Below, one piece after another: positions 9,094-18,644 of a stretch of DNA of 64,000 nt. The notes under the pieces are model-generated. The model saw nothing but the letters and a program-made list of their open reading frames with translations. It was not told where the DNA came from and made no database searches. The number at the start of each line of letters is the position of its first letter. Within the stretch, counting starts at the first letter, position 1. This DNA comes from Paracoccaceae bacterium (GTDB taxonomy: Bacteria > Pseudomonadota > Alphaproteobacteria > Rhodobacterales > Rhodobacteraceae). The stretch lies in the NCBI GenBank assembly GCA_016778765.1, contig JADHOV010000011.1:1-64000 (forward strand), given 5' to 3'. The translations under genes and the position numbers were made by a program.

Positions 9094-9603
9094 ATGGCGA
9101 ATTTTCCAACCCAGTTTGATCGTGATGATCTTCTGAAATGTGCGCGGGGCGAGTTGTTTGGCGAAGGCAACGCGCAATTGCCTGAGCCCCCCATGTTGAT
9201 GATGGATCGGATTACCGATATCTCCGAAGATGGTGGTGCCTATGGTAAAGGCCATGTGGTAGCAGAGTTTGATATAAAGCCGGACCTATGGTTTTTTGAC
9301 TGTCATTTTCCGAAAAACCCGATCATGCCTGGCTGCCTGGGTCTGGATGGCTTGTGGCAACTCACCGGGTTCAATCTAGGCTGGCGCGGATGGCAGGGGC
9401 GCGGATATGCTTTGGGCGTGGGCGAGGTAAAACTGACCGGGATGGTGCGGCCAGATCGTAAAATGCTGAAATATTTTGTTTCATTTTCAAAGGCTATTCA
9501 GACGCGGCGCTTGACGATGGGCGTGGCTGACGGACGCGTTGAAGCCGACGGGGAAGTCATCTATCAGGTCAAAGACATGAAAGTCGCCTTGTCTGAAACT
9601 TGA
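9094..9603 (+). CDS. fabA: 3-hydroxydecanoyl-ACP dehydratase/isomerase
   Basis: FabA of 169 residues, the usual length. It dehydrates 3-hydroxydecanoyl-ACP and isomerises the trans-2 product to cis-3, the branch point of unsaturated fatty-acid synthesis. The active-site His is in [14 protein letters not shown] and the catalytic Asp in LGLDGLWQL. The frame stays open far upstream, but family similarity begins at the ATG at 9094 ([12 protein letters not shown]); the upstream part overlaps the irr promoter and start and is not coding. First gene of the fabA-fabB-fabI unit. Confidence 0.95.
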   Translation: MANFPTQFDRDDLLKCARGELFGEGNAQLPEPPMLMMDRITDISEDGGAYGKGHVVAEFDIKPDLWFFDCHFPKNPIMPGCLGLDGLWQLTGFNLGWRGWQGRGYALGVGEVKLTGMVRPDRKMLKYFVSFSKAIQTRRLTMGVADGRVEADGEVIYQVKDMKVALSET

Positions 9604-9633
9604 TGTTATTTTGAAAACTTAAGGAGAATATTG

Positions 9634-10863
9634 ATGCGCAGAGTTGTGGTGACCGGCATGGGCGTTGTGTCGTCTATCGGCAATAACACCCAAGAGGTGC
9701 TGGCCAGCTTGAAAGCTGGAACATCCGGGATCACGGCAAATGTAGCGATGCAAGAGCATGGGTTTCGCAGCCAAATTGCTGGCGATGTAAAATTGGATGT
9801 TGCAGATTATGTTGATAAGCGAACCCTACGTTTCATGGGGCGCGGCGCTGCCTATGCCTATATTGCGATGCAGCAGGCCATTGAAGATGCGGGGTTGACC
9901 CTTGAGGAAATCTCGCATCCGCGCATCGGATTGGTGGCTGGGTCTGGTGGCCCCTCGACCAGCGCAATGCTAACGGCGCATCAGGTGGTGTTGACCTCTG
10001 GAGCCCCGAAAAGGATCGGTCCATTTGCCGTGCCCAAATGTATGTCATCCACGATTTCTGCTAATCTGTCGACGGCCTTTAAAATCAAAGGGGTGAATTA
10101 TTCGATTACATCTGCGTGTTCAACTTCGTTGCATTGTATTGGCAATGCGTCTGAGCAAATCATGCTTGGCAAGCAAGATGTGATGTTTGCAGGCGGCGGG
10201 GAAGAGCTGGATTGGACCCTCTCTTGTCTGTTTGACGCGATGAACGCGATGTCGAGCAAATATAATGACACGCCTGAAAAAGCGTCGCGGGCCTTTGATG
10301 CCGATCGTGATGGCTTCGTGATCGGCGGTGGCGGCGGGATGCTGGTTTTAGAAGAGCTTGGTCACGCCAAAGCCCGTGGGGCAAAGATCTATGCCGAAAT
10401 TACCGGATATGGTGCAACGTCAGATGGCCATGATATGGTCGCCCCCTCGGGCGAGGGCGGCGAGCGGGCCATGCGGATGGCGCTTGAAACGTTGCCTCAA
10501 GGCCGGGCCATCGGCTATATCAACGCGCATGGCACCTCAACTCCGGTTGGTGATGTAGGGGAAGTTGAAGCGGTGCGCCGGGTTTTTGGCGAGGGTAGCA
10601 CGCCTCCTATTTCATCAACCAAATCGATGACGGGCCACAGCCAAGGCGCCACGGGCGCGCAAGAGGCGATTTATTGTTTATTGGCCTTAGAGCATGATTT
10701 CTTAATCCCATCGATCAATGTGGAGAGCTTGGATCCCGCGATCCATGCTGGCGAAATCGTAACCGATCTGGTCGAAAATGCGGGGCTGGATTCGGTGATG
10801 ACCAATTCTTTTGGATTTGGTGGCACCAATGGATCAATGATCATGAGCAAATATCACGGGTGA
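9634..10863 (+). CDS. fabB: Beta-ketoacyl-ACP synthase I
   Basis: FabB, 409 residues. The condensing enzyme elongates the cis-3-decenoyl-ACP made by FabA. The catalytic triad is visible: Cys in SACSTSLH, His in HGTSTPVGD and His in KSMTGHSQG, with the C-terminal [11 protein letters not shown] loop. The ATG at 9634 lies seven bases after AAGGAG (9621-9626); a TTG directly before it is a poorer choice. FabB is paired with FabA in organisms that make unsaturated fatty acids anaerobically, and the two genes are adjacent here. Confidence 0.95.
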   Translation: MRRVVVTGMGVVSSIGNNTQEVLASLKAGTSGITANVAMQEHGFRSQIAGDVKLDVADYVDKRTLRFMGRGAAYAYIAMQQAIEDAGLTLEEISHPRIGLVAGSGGPSTSAMLTAHQVVLTSGAPKRIGPFAVPKCMSSTISANLSTAFKIKGVNYSITSACSTSLHCIGNASEQIMLGKQDVMFAGGGEELDWTLSCLFDAMNAMSSKYNDTPEKASRAFDADRDGFVIGGGGGMLVLEELGHAKARGAKIYAEITGYGATSDGHDMVAPSGEGGERAMRMALETLPQGRAIGYINAHGTSTPVGDVGEVEAVRRVFGEGSTPPISSTKSMTGHSQGATGAQEAIYCLLALEHDFLIPSINVESLDPAIHAGEIVTDLVENAGLDSVMTNSFGFGGTNGSMIMSKYHG

Positions 10864-10867
10864 TGAC

Positions 10868-11659
10868 ATGTCAGATTTGCTAAAGGGAAAACGTGGCCTG
10901 ATCATGGGCGTTGCCAATGAGCGCTCGATTGCTTGGGGCATTGCCAAAGCGATGGCGGATGCGGGCGCAGAGCTGGCCTTTACCTATCAAGGAGAGGGAT
11001 TTGGCAAGCGCCTTGCACCCCTTGCCGCAAGCGTTGGCAGCGATTTCATGGTGGATGTTGATGTGACAGATGATCACTCGCTTGATCGCGCCTTTGCCGC
11101 AATTGAAGCACGTTGGGGCCAGCTTGATTTCTTGGTGCATGCCATTGCCTTTTCCGACAAAAACGAATTGACGGGCCGGTTTATCAACACCTCGCGTGAG
11201 AATTTTAAAAATTCGCTGGATATTTCGGCCTATTCCTTCATCGAAGTGGCCCGGCGGGCGCATCCGCTCATGCAAGACAAAGGCGGTTCTTTGCTGACTC
11301 TGACCTATCAAGGCTCTAACCGCGTTACGCCATTTTATAACGTGATGGGCGTTGCCAAAGCCGCGCTGGAAGCCAGCACGCGATATCTCGCAAATGATCT
11401 GGGCCCCGATGGTATTCGGGTCAACGCGATATCACCCGGCCCAATGAAAACCTTGGCTGGCGCCGCGATTGGTGGGGCGCGCAAAACCTATAAATTCACC
11501 GATCTTAATGCTCCGCTTGGCTCTAACGCAACTTTAGAGGCGGTGGGCGGTACGGCGGTGTATCTGGCCTCGGAAGCGGGTGCCTGCACGACCGGGGAGA
11601 TCATACGCGTCGATGGTGGATTTCACGTGCTTGGAATGCCGCAACCGGAAAACCTGTAA
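10868..11659 (+). CDS. fabI: Enoyl-ACP reductase (NADH), FabI
   Basis: FabI, 263 residues, an SDR-related enoyl-ACP reductase that completes each elongation cycle. It has the unusual nucleotide motif GVANERSIAWGIAKA and the Tyr-x6-Lys pair in FYNVMGVAKAAL, followed by NAISPGPMKTLA, all diagnostic of FabI rather than of other SDRs. It starts 4 bases after the fabB stop, so it is the last gene of the fabABI operon. A weak hairpin with a T-rich tail follows at 11701-11729. Confidence 0.95.
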   Translation: MSDLLKGKRGLIMGVANERSIAWGIAKAMADAGAELAFTYQGEGFGKRLAPLAASVGSDFMVDVDVTDDHSLDRAFAAIEARWGQLDFLVHAIAFSDKNELTGRFINTSRENFKNSLDISAYSFIEVARRAHPLMQDKGGSLLTLTYQGSNRVTPFYNVMGVAKAALEASTRYLANDLGPDGIRVNAISPGPMKTLAGAAIGGARKTYKFTDLNAPLGSNATLEAVGGTAVYLASEAGACTTGEIIRVDGGFHVLGMPQPENL

Positions 11660-11700
11660 CCGCCGCAGCGCCCCGAGCAGGGATATCGTGGCAAAACCGT

Positions 11701-11729
11701 CCTAAATTTTTTAGGGCTTTGTTATTTTT
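11701..11729 (+). terminator. Possible terminator after fabI
   Basis: CCTAAA and TTTAGG form a 6-base-pair stem with a three-T loop (11701-11715), followed by the T-rich stretch GCTTTGTTATTTTT. The stem is AT-rich and therefore weak. It lies between fabI and miaB, where the fab transcript would be expected to end. Confidence 0.4.
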
Positions 11730-11825
11730 CATCGCGCTTCATCGAAAGCGCGGAAACAGCGCATTGCAAAAGCGCCTAAAATCAGTGTATCTGCTGCCTC
11801 TATTCCAAGGCTAGAGGGCTAAGCA

Positions 11826-13148
11826 ATGAGCGCGCCAAAAAAACTGTTCGTAAAAACCTATGGGTGTCAGATGAATGTCTACGATAGCGAGCGTATGGTA
11901 GAGGCCTTGGGCCGCTCTGGCTATGTTGAGACCGAAACGCCGGATGATGCGGATATGATCTTGCTGAATACTTGTCATATTCGCGAGAAAGCCGCAGAAA
12001 AAATCTATTCTGAGCTTGGTCGTTTCAAACCGTTGAAAGATGAAAAGCCTGATTTGAAAATAGGCGTGGCGGGATGCGTGGCGCAGGCGGAAGGCGAAGA
12101 AATTATGCGGCGCCAGCCGATGGTGGATTTGGTGGTTGGGCCGCAAAGCTACCATAATTTGGCTGCATTGGAGGCCCAAGCGGGGCAGGGCAGCAAAGCG
12201 ATTGATATCGAGTTTCCGACAGAGGATAAGTTCGAAGTTCTAAAAGAGCGGCCTAAAACCCGCCGCGCACCCGCTGCGTTTTTAACCGTGCAAGAGGGCT
12301 GTGATAAGTTCTGTGCCTTTTGCGTGGTGCCTTATACCCGCGGTGCCGAAGTCTCTCGTCCGGCGGCGCGCATCTTGCGCGAGGCTCAAGAATTGGTTGA
12401 GCGCGGGGTGCGCGAAATCACCTTATTGGGCCAAAATGTGAACGCCTATCACGGCGAAGGTGTTGCCGGGGCCAGATGGAGTTTGGCGCAGTTGATTTGG
12501 GCCTTGGATGAGATCGATGGATTGGAGCGTATCCGCTTTACCACCAGCCACCCAAATGACATGAGCGATGCGCTGATTGAGGCGCATGCCAATTGCCGAA
12601 AACTGATGCCCTATTTGCATCTTCCGGTGCAATCGGGCTCGGATAAAATTCTGAAACGGATGAACCGCGCCCATACCGCTGACAGTTATCTGCGGGTGAT
12701 TGAAAAGCTCCGTAAAGCGCGCCCCGATATTTTACTCTCAGGTGATTTTATCGTCGGGTTTCCTGAAGAAACCGAAGAAGATTTTCAAGCCACGATGGAC
12801 TTGGTGCGCGCCGTCGAATACGGGCAGGCCTATTCTTTTAAATATTCCACCCGCCCGGGAACGCCCGCCGCAGAACGCCCACAAGTAGAAGAAGCTGTAA
12901 AAACAGAGCGGTTGCATCGTTTGCAAGATCTGCTTTGGTCGCAGCAGCGCGGCTTACAAAAACGCATGGTGGGGCGCGAAGTATCGGTGTTGTTTGAAAA
13001 AGCGGGCCGCGATGCGGGGCAAATGGTCGGTAAATCAGAGCATCTGCATGCCGTCCACGCTTATGCGCCGGATGTTGAGATAGGCGAGTTGCGCCAGGTG
13101 CGGATCGTCAAAAGCCTGACCAATTCTTTAACCGGTGAATTGCTTTGA
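11826..13148 (+). CDS. miaB: tRNA-2-methylthio-N6-isopentenyladenosine synthase
   Basis: MiaB, 440 residues, a radical-SAM methylthiotransferase that modifies A37 next to the tRNA anticodon. The N-terminal domain has cysteines near 14, 50 and 84 ([24 protein letters not shown]) that bind the auxiliary cluster. The radical-SAM CxxxCxxC is at about 159-166 ([10 protein letters not shown]), and a TRAM domain ends the protein. All six cluster cysteines are present. It precedes phoH-ybeY, a common arrangement linking tRNA and rRNA maturation genes. Confidence 0.95.
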   Translation: MSAPKKLFVKTYGCQMNVYDSERMVEALGRSGYVETETPDDADMILLNTCHIREKAAEKIYSELGRFKPLKDEKPDLKIGVAGCVAQAEGEEIMRRQPMVDLVVGPQSYHNLAALEAQAGQGSKAIDIEFPTEDKFEVLKERPKTRRAPAAFLTVQEGCDKFCAFCVVPYTRGAEVSRPAARILREAQELVERGVREITLLGQNVNAYHGEGVAGARWSLAQLIWALDEIDGLERIRFTTSHPNDMSDALIEAHANCRKLMPYLHLPVQSGSDKILKRMNRAHTADSYLRVIEKLRKARPDILLSGDFIVGFPEETEEDFQATMDLVRAVEYGQAYSFKYSTRPGTPAAERPQVEEAVKTERLHRLQDLLWSQQRGLQKRMVGREVSVLFEKAGRDAGQMVGKSEHLHAVHAYAPDVEIGELRQVRIVKSLTNSLTGELL

Positions 13149-13162
13149 TCGACCAAGCGCGC

Positions 13163-13184
13163 GGCGCTGACACAGCGTGTTTTT
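13163..13184 (+). terminator. Weak hairpin with T-run after miaB
   Basis: CGCTG (13165-13169) and CAGCG (13173-13177) form a short stem with an ACA loop, followed by TG and five T. This is a possible weak terminator or attenuator between miaB and phoH. Confidence 0.35.
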
Positions 13185-13324
13185 AGCCCTTTGCGGTCCA
13201 ATTTGAGCGTTCCATGGGCAGTATATCCCGTATTTGTGGTTTTATTTGTTCGTACCTCGCCAGATGCGCTTGCGTTCCAAAGCTGCTCTTGGCAGGGTTT
13301 TAGAAAGTTATTTAGGAGTAATAT

Positions 13325-14383
13325 GTGGCGTCAGGATTGTTTTCTACCCCGACCGAAGGCGGACAACCGCCGCAAAGCCTTATAGAGTTTCCCGATAATC
13401 GATTGTTGATCGACCTTTGCGGCGAATTTGACAGAAATCTAGCAGATATCGAACAGAAAATGGCTGTGCAGATCATTCGCCGTGGCAATGAATTGGTCGT
13501 TTTCGGGGAAGAGGAGGCGCGCGAAAATACGCTGTCTGTACTGAGGGGCCTGTATCAGCGGCTAGAGGGCGGTCGCAGCGTTGAACCCGGGGATGTTGAC
13601 CGTGAAATCCGCATGAGCGATGGGTCGGCGGTGGGCATGGAAGCTAAAGAGCTTCCGCAAATGGAACTTTTTACCGGCGCAAAGCTTGAGATCAAAACCC
13701 GCAAAAAACCCGTCGAACCAAGGACGGCGGCGCAAAAAGCCTATGTTGAATCTCTGATGAAAAATGAATTGGCGTTCGGGATTGGGCCGGCAGGGACCGG
13801 TAAAACTTATCTAGCTGTGGCAGTGGCGGTTACAAAGTTTATATCAGGTGAAGTGGATCGTATTGTGCTAAGTCGCCCCGCCGTTGAAGCCGGGGAGAAG
13901 CTTGGATATTTGCCGGGGGATATGAAGGACAAAGTCGATCCTTATATGCAGCCGCTTTATGATGCATTGAATGATTTCTTGCCCAGCAAGCAATTGGCCA
14001 AGCTGATCGAAGAAAAACGTATTGAAATCGCGCCGCTTGCCTTTATGCGCGGGCGCACGCTCGCCCATTCTTTCGTGGTTCTGGACGAAGCGCAAAACAC
14101 CAGCGTTATGCAGATGAAAATGTTTTTAACGCGCCTTGGAGAAGGGTCGCGGATGGTTATCACCGGGGACCGATCGCAAGTGGATTTGCCGCGCGGCGTC
14201 ACGTCAGGCTTGGCCGATGCTGAGCGTTTGTTGAGGCACATCCCGAAGATCAGCTTTAATTATTTTTCCTCCAAAGATGTGGTTCGGCATCCTTTGGTGG
14301 CTGCGATTATTGATGCATATGATCAAGATCCGGAAGCTGTACAGAAGCCACAGCGGCGCGCTGGAGCGGATCGAGCTTCATGA
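13325..14383 (+). CDS. phoH: PhoH-family ATPase (YbeZ)
   Basis: A 352-residue PhoH/YbeZ ATPase. The P-loop GPAGTGKT and the Walker B region VVLDEAQN are both present, as is the TGDRSQVDLP sensor motif. An N-terminal KH-like region precedes them. PhoH works with the neighbouring endoribonuclease YbeY in RNA metabolism. The start is the GTG at 13325, behind AGGAG with a six-base gap. The ATG two bases upstream is in another frame that ends after about twenty codons. It overlaps ybeY by 4 bases (ATGA). Confidence 0.92.
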   Translation: MASGLFSTPTEGGQPPQSLIEFPDNRLLIDLCGEFDRNLADIEQKMAVQIIRRGNELVVFGEEEARENTLSVLRGLYQRLEGGRSVEPGDVDREIRMSDGSAVGMEAKELPQMELFTGAKLEIKTRKKPVEPRTAAQKAYVESLMKNELAFGIGPAGTGKTYLAVAVAVTKFISGEVDRIVLSRPAVEAGEKLGYLPGDMKDKVDPYMQPLYDALNDFLPSKQLAKLIEEKRIEIAPLAFMRGRTLAHSFVVLDEAQNTSVMQMKMFLTRLGEGSRMVITGDRSQVDLPRGVTSGLADAERLLRHIPKISFNYFSSKDVVRHPLVAAIIDAYDQDPEAVQKPQRRAGADRAS

Positions 14384-14883
14384 AAGTTGAGGTGGTGATC
14401 GAGGATCGCCGCTGGGAGCAGGCGGAACTTGAGCGCTTAAGCGTGAAGGCTTTGCAGGCGGTGCTGGCGCATTTTAACCTAAGGCCGGAACGGTTTGAGA
14501 TTGATATCTTGGCCTGTAATGATGCGCGTATTGCCCAGCTCAACGGAGATTTTCGAGAAAACGCAAAAGCAACAAATGTCTTAAGCTGGCCCAGCCAAGA
14601 GCGTAGAGCACAAGAAGATGGCGCAGATCCAAACCCGTTTGATCAAGTGGCCGATGATCCAAGCTTGGGTGATATCGCCTTGTCTTATCCAACCTGTCGG
14701 GCCGAGGCAGATGCGGCGGGCTTGGTATTTTCCGATCACATTTTGCATTTACTGGTTCATTCGATGCTTCATTTGCTCGGATATGATCATAAGCGTGACT
14801 TAGATGCCACGCTTATGGAGGGTTTAGAAATTGAAATACTTGGCAAACTGGGTGTGAATAACCCATATAAAGAAATAAACTAG
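14380..14883 (+). CDS. ybeY: Endoribonuclease YbeY
   Basis: A 167-residue single-domain metallo-endoribonuclease needed for 16S rRNA 3'-end maturation and ribosome quality control. The zinc-binding H-x3-H-x5-H signature is complete in HSMLHLLGYDH near residues 127-137, preceded by NVLSWPS. Its start overlaps the phoH stop (ATGA). The position between phoH and corC is the standard one. Confidence 0.95.
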   Translation: MKVEVVIEDRRWEQAELERLSVKALQAVLAHFNLRPERFEIDILACNDARIAQLNGDFRENAKATNVLSWPSQERRAQEDGADPNPFDQVADDPSLGDIALSYPTCRAEADAAGLVFSDHILHLLVHSMLHLLGYDHKRDLDATLMEGLEIEILGKLGVNNPYKEIN

Positions 14884-14910
14884 GTGTAGGTGCCTTTTTG
14901 AAAGAGAGTT

Positions 14911-15801
14911 ATGGACGATAGCGACGGATCTGCTAGGGCGGCGCAAAGCGCGCAGCCTTTCAGGCAAGACAAAAGTTTTTGGAGTTGGTTCAGATTTGAC
15001 CGCGGTAATCGCGATAGCGCGCGACATGAGCCGGCCGGTGCATCCCAAACGCAAAATTTAATCCGCCAGCCTGATCATATCGGCATGATGAATTTGCGCC
15101 GCAAGCGCGTAGAGGATGTGGCGATCCCCAAAGCTGAGATTGTTTCGGTGTCTGACACCATTTCCCGTGATGATCTTGCAGCCGTGTTTCGTGATAGCGG
15201 TTTGACCAGATTGCCCGTTTATACTGGCACTTTGGACACCCCGGTCGGAATGGCGCATCTAAAAGATTTCGCGCTGAAATATGGATTTGATGCGCTTTCG
15301 GATGAGTTTGAATTGGCGCCAATGTTACGCCCGCTTCTATACGTGCCCTTGTCGATGCCCATTGGCGTTTTGCTGACAAAAATGCAAACCGAACGGCGCC
15401 ATATGGCTTTGGTGATCGATGAGTATGGCGGGGTTGACGGATTGGTAACGATCGAAGATCTGATTGAGCAGATCATCGGCGATATTGAAGATGAACATGA
15501 TCTGGAAGAAGATAGTTTTTGGACCTTGTTGAAACCGGGATATTACTTGGCTTTGGCCAAAACACCGATGGAAGATTTCTGTGCGGAAACCGGGCTTGAT
15601 CTAACCAGCGATGATACGATTGACGGCGAAGAGATCGAAACGCTTGGCGGGTTGGTGTTTATGTTAGCGGGCCGCGTTCCCGCGCGTGGCGAAGTAATTT
15701 TACACCCGCAAGGCGTAGAGTTTGAAATTTTTGACGCGGATCCGCGCCGTATTAAACGCCTGCGGGTGCGTCTGCCAAATGTGGCCCAAGCCGCAGAATG
15801 A
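14911..15801 (+). CDS. corC: CorC/HlyC-family CBS-domain protein
   Basis: A 296-residue cytoplasmic protein with a CBS-domain pair (from about residue 68, through LTRLPVYTGTLDTPVG and IDEYGGVDGLVTIEDL) and a C-terminal CorC_HlyC domain ending with EFEIFDADPRRIKRLRV. Family members are linked to Mg/Co efflux or to membrane-protein regulation. No membrane-spanning DUF21 domain is present, so it is the short YbeX/CorC form. It lies between ybeY and lnt, as in many proteobacteria. Confidence 0.88.
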   Translation: MDDSDGSARAAQSAQPFRQDKSFWSWFRFDRGNRDSARHEPAGASQTQNLIRQPDHIGMMNLRRKRVEDVAIPKAEIVSVSDTISRDDLAAVFRDSGLTRLPVYTGTLDTPVGMAHLKDFALKYGFDALSDEFELAPMLRPLLYVPLSMPIGVLLTKMQTERRHMALVIDEYGGVDGLVTIEDLIEQIIGDIEDEHDLEEDSFWTLLKPGYYLALAKTPMEDFCAETGLDLTSDDTIDGEEIETLGGLVFMLAGRVPARGEVILHPQGVEFEIFDADPRRIKRLRVRLPNVAQAAE

Positions 15802-15808
15802 TCCTGCA

Positions 15809-17299
15809 ATGAGGTTGGGCAGCAGGTTTTCTGGGCGGCTTTTGATTGTCTTAATTTTAGGGGTTGGCTTGGCGTTTGGTCAACCGCCTGTATCGCTTTG
15901 GCCCCTGGCACTGCTGTCTTTACTCGCAGTTTTTTGGCTGGAAACGCATCAATCTTTGAATGATTCGCTGCCGCAAGCCTTTGGGCGCGGCTGGTCTCTC
16001 GGCATGGGATATTTCACCGTTTCGATGCATTGGATTGTAGAGCCATTTCTGGTGGACAGCGCGGCGCATGGTTGGATGGCTCCGTTTGCTCTTCTTCTTT
16101 TTGCCGGTGGGTTGTCGGTTTTCTGGGGCTGCGCTTTCGCGCTGGCGCTGCGACTGCAAACGCCGTTTGGTCTGGCATTTGCGCTTGGGTTTTTCGAGTT
16201 GGCGCGCGGATATACGCTGACGGGATTTCCATGGGGGGCTTTGGGATATATTTGGGCTGACACGCCGGTTGCGCAAAGTGCGGCTTGGATCGGGCTTTAT
16301 GGGCTGAGCGTAATCACCGTATTTTGGGCGGCATGCGTTCATTGGCTGTTTTTACGAAAACAGATTTTCTGGATGGTTTTGGTTTTGGTTGGGGTTTGGC
16401 CAGTGGCTTGGATCGGGGGAGATTTGCGCCTGACCACAAAAAAAGCTGTTTTAACCGAGCAAACGGTGCGATTGGTGCAACCAAACGCCCCGCAACATCA
16501 AAAATGGGACCCCGCTTTTTCGCGGTCATTTTTTGAGCGCTCCCTTGCGTTTACAGCTGCAGAGCCCTCTGTCGATCTTGTGGTTTGGCCAGAAAGCTCT
16601 CTGCCGGTTAGCTTTGAAAATGCTGAAACTTTGATCGAACAAATCGCAGTGGCAGCAGATGGCACGGCTTTGCTGTTGGGAGCGCTGCGACTTGAAAATG
16701 AAAAAGTGCTGAATTCAATTGTATATATGGATCAAAATGGCAGTGCCGAAGTGGTTTATGACAAACATCATTTGGTGCCGTTTGGAGAATACCTGCCCTT
16801 TGAGCGTTGGATAGAGCGGATCGGGCTTGGGTTCACATCTGATTTATTTGGAACCGGCTTTGCCGCCGGTGAGGGCCCGAAACTCATAAATATAGCGCCA
16901 TTGGGGGCCATTATGCCTTTGATTTGTTATGAGGCCGTATTCCCGCAAGATGTTTCGTTTGCGTCACAAAAAGCGACAGTTTTGCTGCAATTGACCAATG
17001 ATGCCTGGTTTGGCCGCTTTGCCGGGCCACAGCAGCATTTGGCGCAAGCGAAAATGCGCAGCATTGAACAGGGCTTGCCGATGATTAGGGTGGCCAATAC
17101 GGGTATTTCCGCAATGATTGACCCTTATGGCCGCAGCCTTAAACAGCTGGGTCTGAATACAGCGGGTTTTATCGATGCACAGGTGCCGCAGCCCGCGTCG
17201 GCCACCCTCTATCGCCGCTTTGAAATTTGGACAGTTTTTGCCCTTTTGTTTGCCATCCTTATGCTCAGTTTGATCTGCCGCCGTCAAATCAGCGGTTGA
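15809..17299 (+). CDS. lnt: Apolipoprotein N-acyltransferase
   Basis: Lnt, 496 residues, an inner-membrane enzyme that adds the third acyl chain to lipoproteins. About six hydrophobic segments occupy the N-terminal 200 residues. A periplasmic nitrilase-like domain follows, with catalytic Glu in VVWPESSLP, Lys in YDKHHLVPFGEYLPF and Cys in MPLICYEAVFPQ. A final membrane segment ends the protein. The frame stays open upstream into corC, but the ATG at 15809, just behind the corC stop, gives a normal N-terminus (RLGSRFSGRLL). Confidence 0.93.
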   Translation: MRLGSRFSGRLLIVLILGVGLAFGQPPVSLWPLALLSLLAVFWLETHQSLNDSLPQAFGRGWSLGMGYFTVSMHWIVEPFLVDSAAHGWMAPFALLLFAGGLSVFWGCAFALALRLQTPFGLAFALGFFELARGYTLTGFPWGALGYIWADTPVAQSAAWIGLYGLSVITVFWAACVHWLFLRKQIFWMVLVLVGVWPVAWIGGDLRLTTKKAVLTEQTVRLVQPNAPQHQKWDPAFSRSFFERSLAFTAAEPSVDLVVWPESSLPVSFENAETLIEQIAVAADGTALLLGALRLENEKVLNSIVYMDQNGSAEVVYDKHHLVPFGEYLPFERWIERIGLGFTSDLFGTGFAAGEGPKLINIAPLGAIMPLICYEAVFPQDVSFASQKATVLLQLTNDAWFGRFAGPQQHLAQAKMRSIEQGLPMIRVANTGISAMIDPYGRSLKQLGLNTAGFIDAQVPQPASATLYRRFEIWTVFALLFAILMLSLICRRQISG

Positions 17300-17332
17300 C
17301 CTTCCGGGGGCGTTTTAATACCACTGCCCCTA

Positions 17333-17380
17333 TAGCCACAACGGCTTCCTGACGTGGCGGATTTTTCAAATCGGAGCGAT
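17333..17380 (+). promoter_or_regulatory. SAM/SAH-type riboswitch in the metK leader
   Basis: The metK leader shows the compact pseudoknot layout of the SAM/SAH riboswitch class known upstream of metK in Rhodobacterales. GCCAC (17335-17339) pairs with GTGGC (17354-17358) to form P1. The loop holds CAACGGCTTCCTGA, and its GGCTTCC stretch (17343-17349) can pair with GGAGC (17373-17377), which contains the Shine-Dalgarno GGAG of metK. Ligand-stabilised pseudoknotting would therefore hide the ribosome site and lower SAM synthase when SAM is abundant. The assignment rests on recognising the stem, loop sequence and position; no covariance search was run. Confidence 0.85.
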
Positions 17381-17383
17381 TTC

Positions 17384-18568
17384 ATGATAAGACAAGACTA
17401 TATTTTTACCTCTGAATCCGTGTCAGAGGGGCATCCTGATAAGGTGTGCGACCGTATCTCAGACGCGGTTTTAGACGTTTTTATCGGCGAAGAGCCTGAG
17501 GCCCGCGTTGCCTGTGAAACCTTTGCCACCACCAATCGGGTAGTGATCGGGGGTGAAGTTGGTCTGTCAGATACCACAAAGCTCAAAGATTATATGGGGC
17601 GCATCGATCAAATCGCGCGCGCCTGCATAAAAGATATTGGCTATGAGCAAGAGAAATTTCATCATGAGACGGTTGAGATCACCAACCTGTTGCATGAACA
17701 ATCCGCGCATATCGCGCAGGGTGTTGATGCGTCTGAAAACAAAGATGAAGGCGCCGGCGATCAGGGAATCATGTTTGGCTATGCAACCAACGAAACCGAT
17801 GCATTAATGCCGGCACCGATCCAGTATAGCCATGCAATTTTACGCCGCTTGGCCGAAGCGCGTAAACATGGCAGCGCTGCAAGCTTAGGGCCAGATGCGA
17901 AATCGCAGCTCTCGGTGCGCTATCAAGGCGGCAAACCAGTTGGGGTCAGCTCGATTGTGCTTTCAACGCAGCATTTGGACGCCCAAATGACCTCCGAAGA
18001 TGTGCGCGCCGTTGTTGAGCCTTATATCCGCGAAACGCTGCCCGATGGTTGGATTGATAGTGATACGCATTGGCATGTGAACCCGACAGGTAAGTTTGTG
18101 ATCGGCGGGCCGGATGGAGATGCAGGCCTAACTGGGCGGAAAATCATTGTGGATACTTATGGCGGCGCAGCGCCGCATGGCGGCGGTGCGTTTTCGGGCA
18201 AAGATCCGACAAAAGTTGATCGCTCGGCCGCTTATGCAGCGCGCTATCTGGCCAAAAATGTTGTGGCGGCTGGCTTGGCCGAACGCTGCACAATCCAGCT
18301 TTCCTACGCGATTGGAGTTGCAGAGCCTTTATCGATATATGCCGATACGTTTGGCACGGGCGCGGTTGATGCCGCTGCCATCGAACAGGCTATTGCTGCT
18401 TGCATGAATTTGACTCCACGGGGCATTCGCCAGCATTTGGCGCTGAACAAACCCATTTACCAACGCACTGCAGCTTATGGGCATTTTGGTCGCCAGCCGG
18501 AGGCGGATGGCGGGTTCAGCTGGGAGCGCACAGATTTGGTGGATGCGCTCCACAATGCGCTGAAATAG
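17384..18568 (+). CDS. metK: S-adenosylmethionine synthase
   Basis: MetK, 394 residues. It makes SAM from methionine and ATP. The signature regions are [15 protein letters not shown] at the start, [12 protein letters not shown] in the middle and the glycine-rich [22 protein letters not shown] loop region in the C-terminal third, read here in two parts. The start is the ATG at 17384, seven bases after GGAG (17373-17376). A GTG at 17354 in the same frame lies inside the riboswitch stem and is rejected. Transcription ends at a strong hairpin at 18595-18627. Confidence 0.96.
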   Translation: MIRQDYIFTSESVSEGHPDKVCDRISDAVLDVFIGEEPEARVACETFATTNRVVIGGEVGLSDTTKLKDYMGRIDQIARACIKDIGYEQEKFHHETVEITNLLHEQSAHIAQGVDASENKDEGAGDQGIMFGYATNETDALMPAPIQYSHAILRRLAEARKHGSAASLGPDAKSQLSVRYQGGKPVGVSSIVLSTQHLDAQMTSEDVRAVVEPYIRETLPDGWIDSDTHWHVNPTGKFVIGGPDGDAGLTGRKIIVDTYGGAAPHGGGAFSGKDPTKVDRSAAYAARYLAKNVVAAGLAERCTIQLSYAIGVAEPLSIYADTFGTGAVDAAAIEQAIAACMNLTPRGIRQHLALNKPIYQRTAAYGHFGRQPEADGGFSWERTDLVDALHNALK

Positions 18569-18594
18569 CTTAACAAAAACAAGCGCCTAAAAAT

Positions 18595-18627
18595 AAAAAA
18601 CCGCCCCAAAACAAGGGCGGTTTTTTT
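18595..18627. terminator. Bidirectional terminator between metK and trpB
   Basis: CCGCCC (18601-18606) and GGGCGG (18615-18620) form a GC-only stem with an eight-base loop. Six A precede it and seven T follow it, so the hairpin can end transcripts from both the plus-strand metK and the minus-strand trpB, which converge here. Confidence 0.9.
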
Positions 18628-18644
18628 CTTTAGAGATCTGTGGA

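Noticed and set aside
17354-17383. In-frame GTG start for metK ten codons upstream
   Set aside because: It lies inside the P1 stem of the riboswitch, and the ATG at 17384 has a proper ribosome site and the normal family N-terminus.
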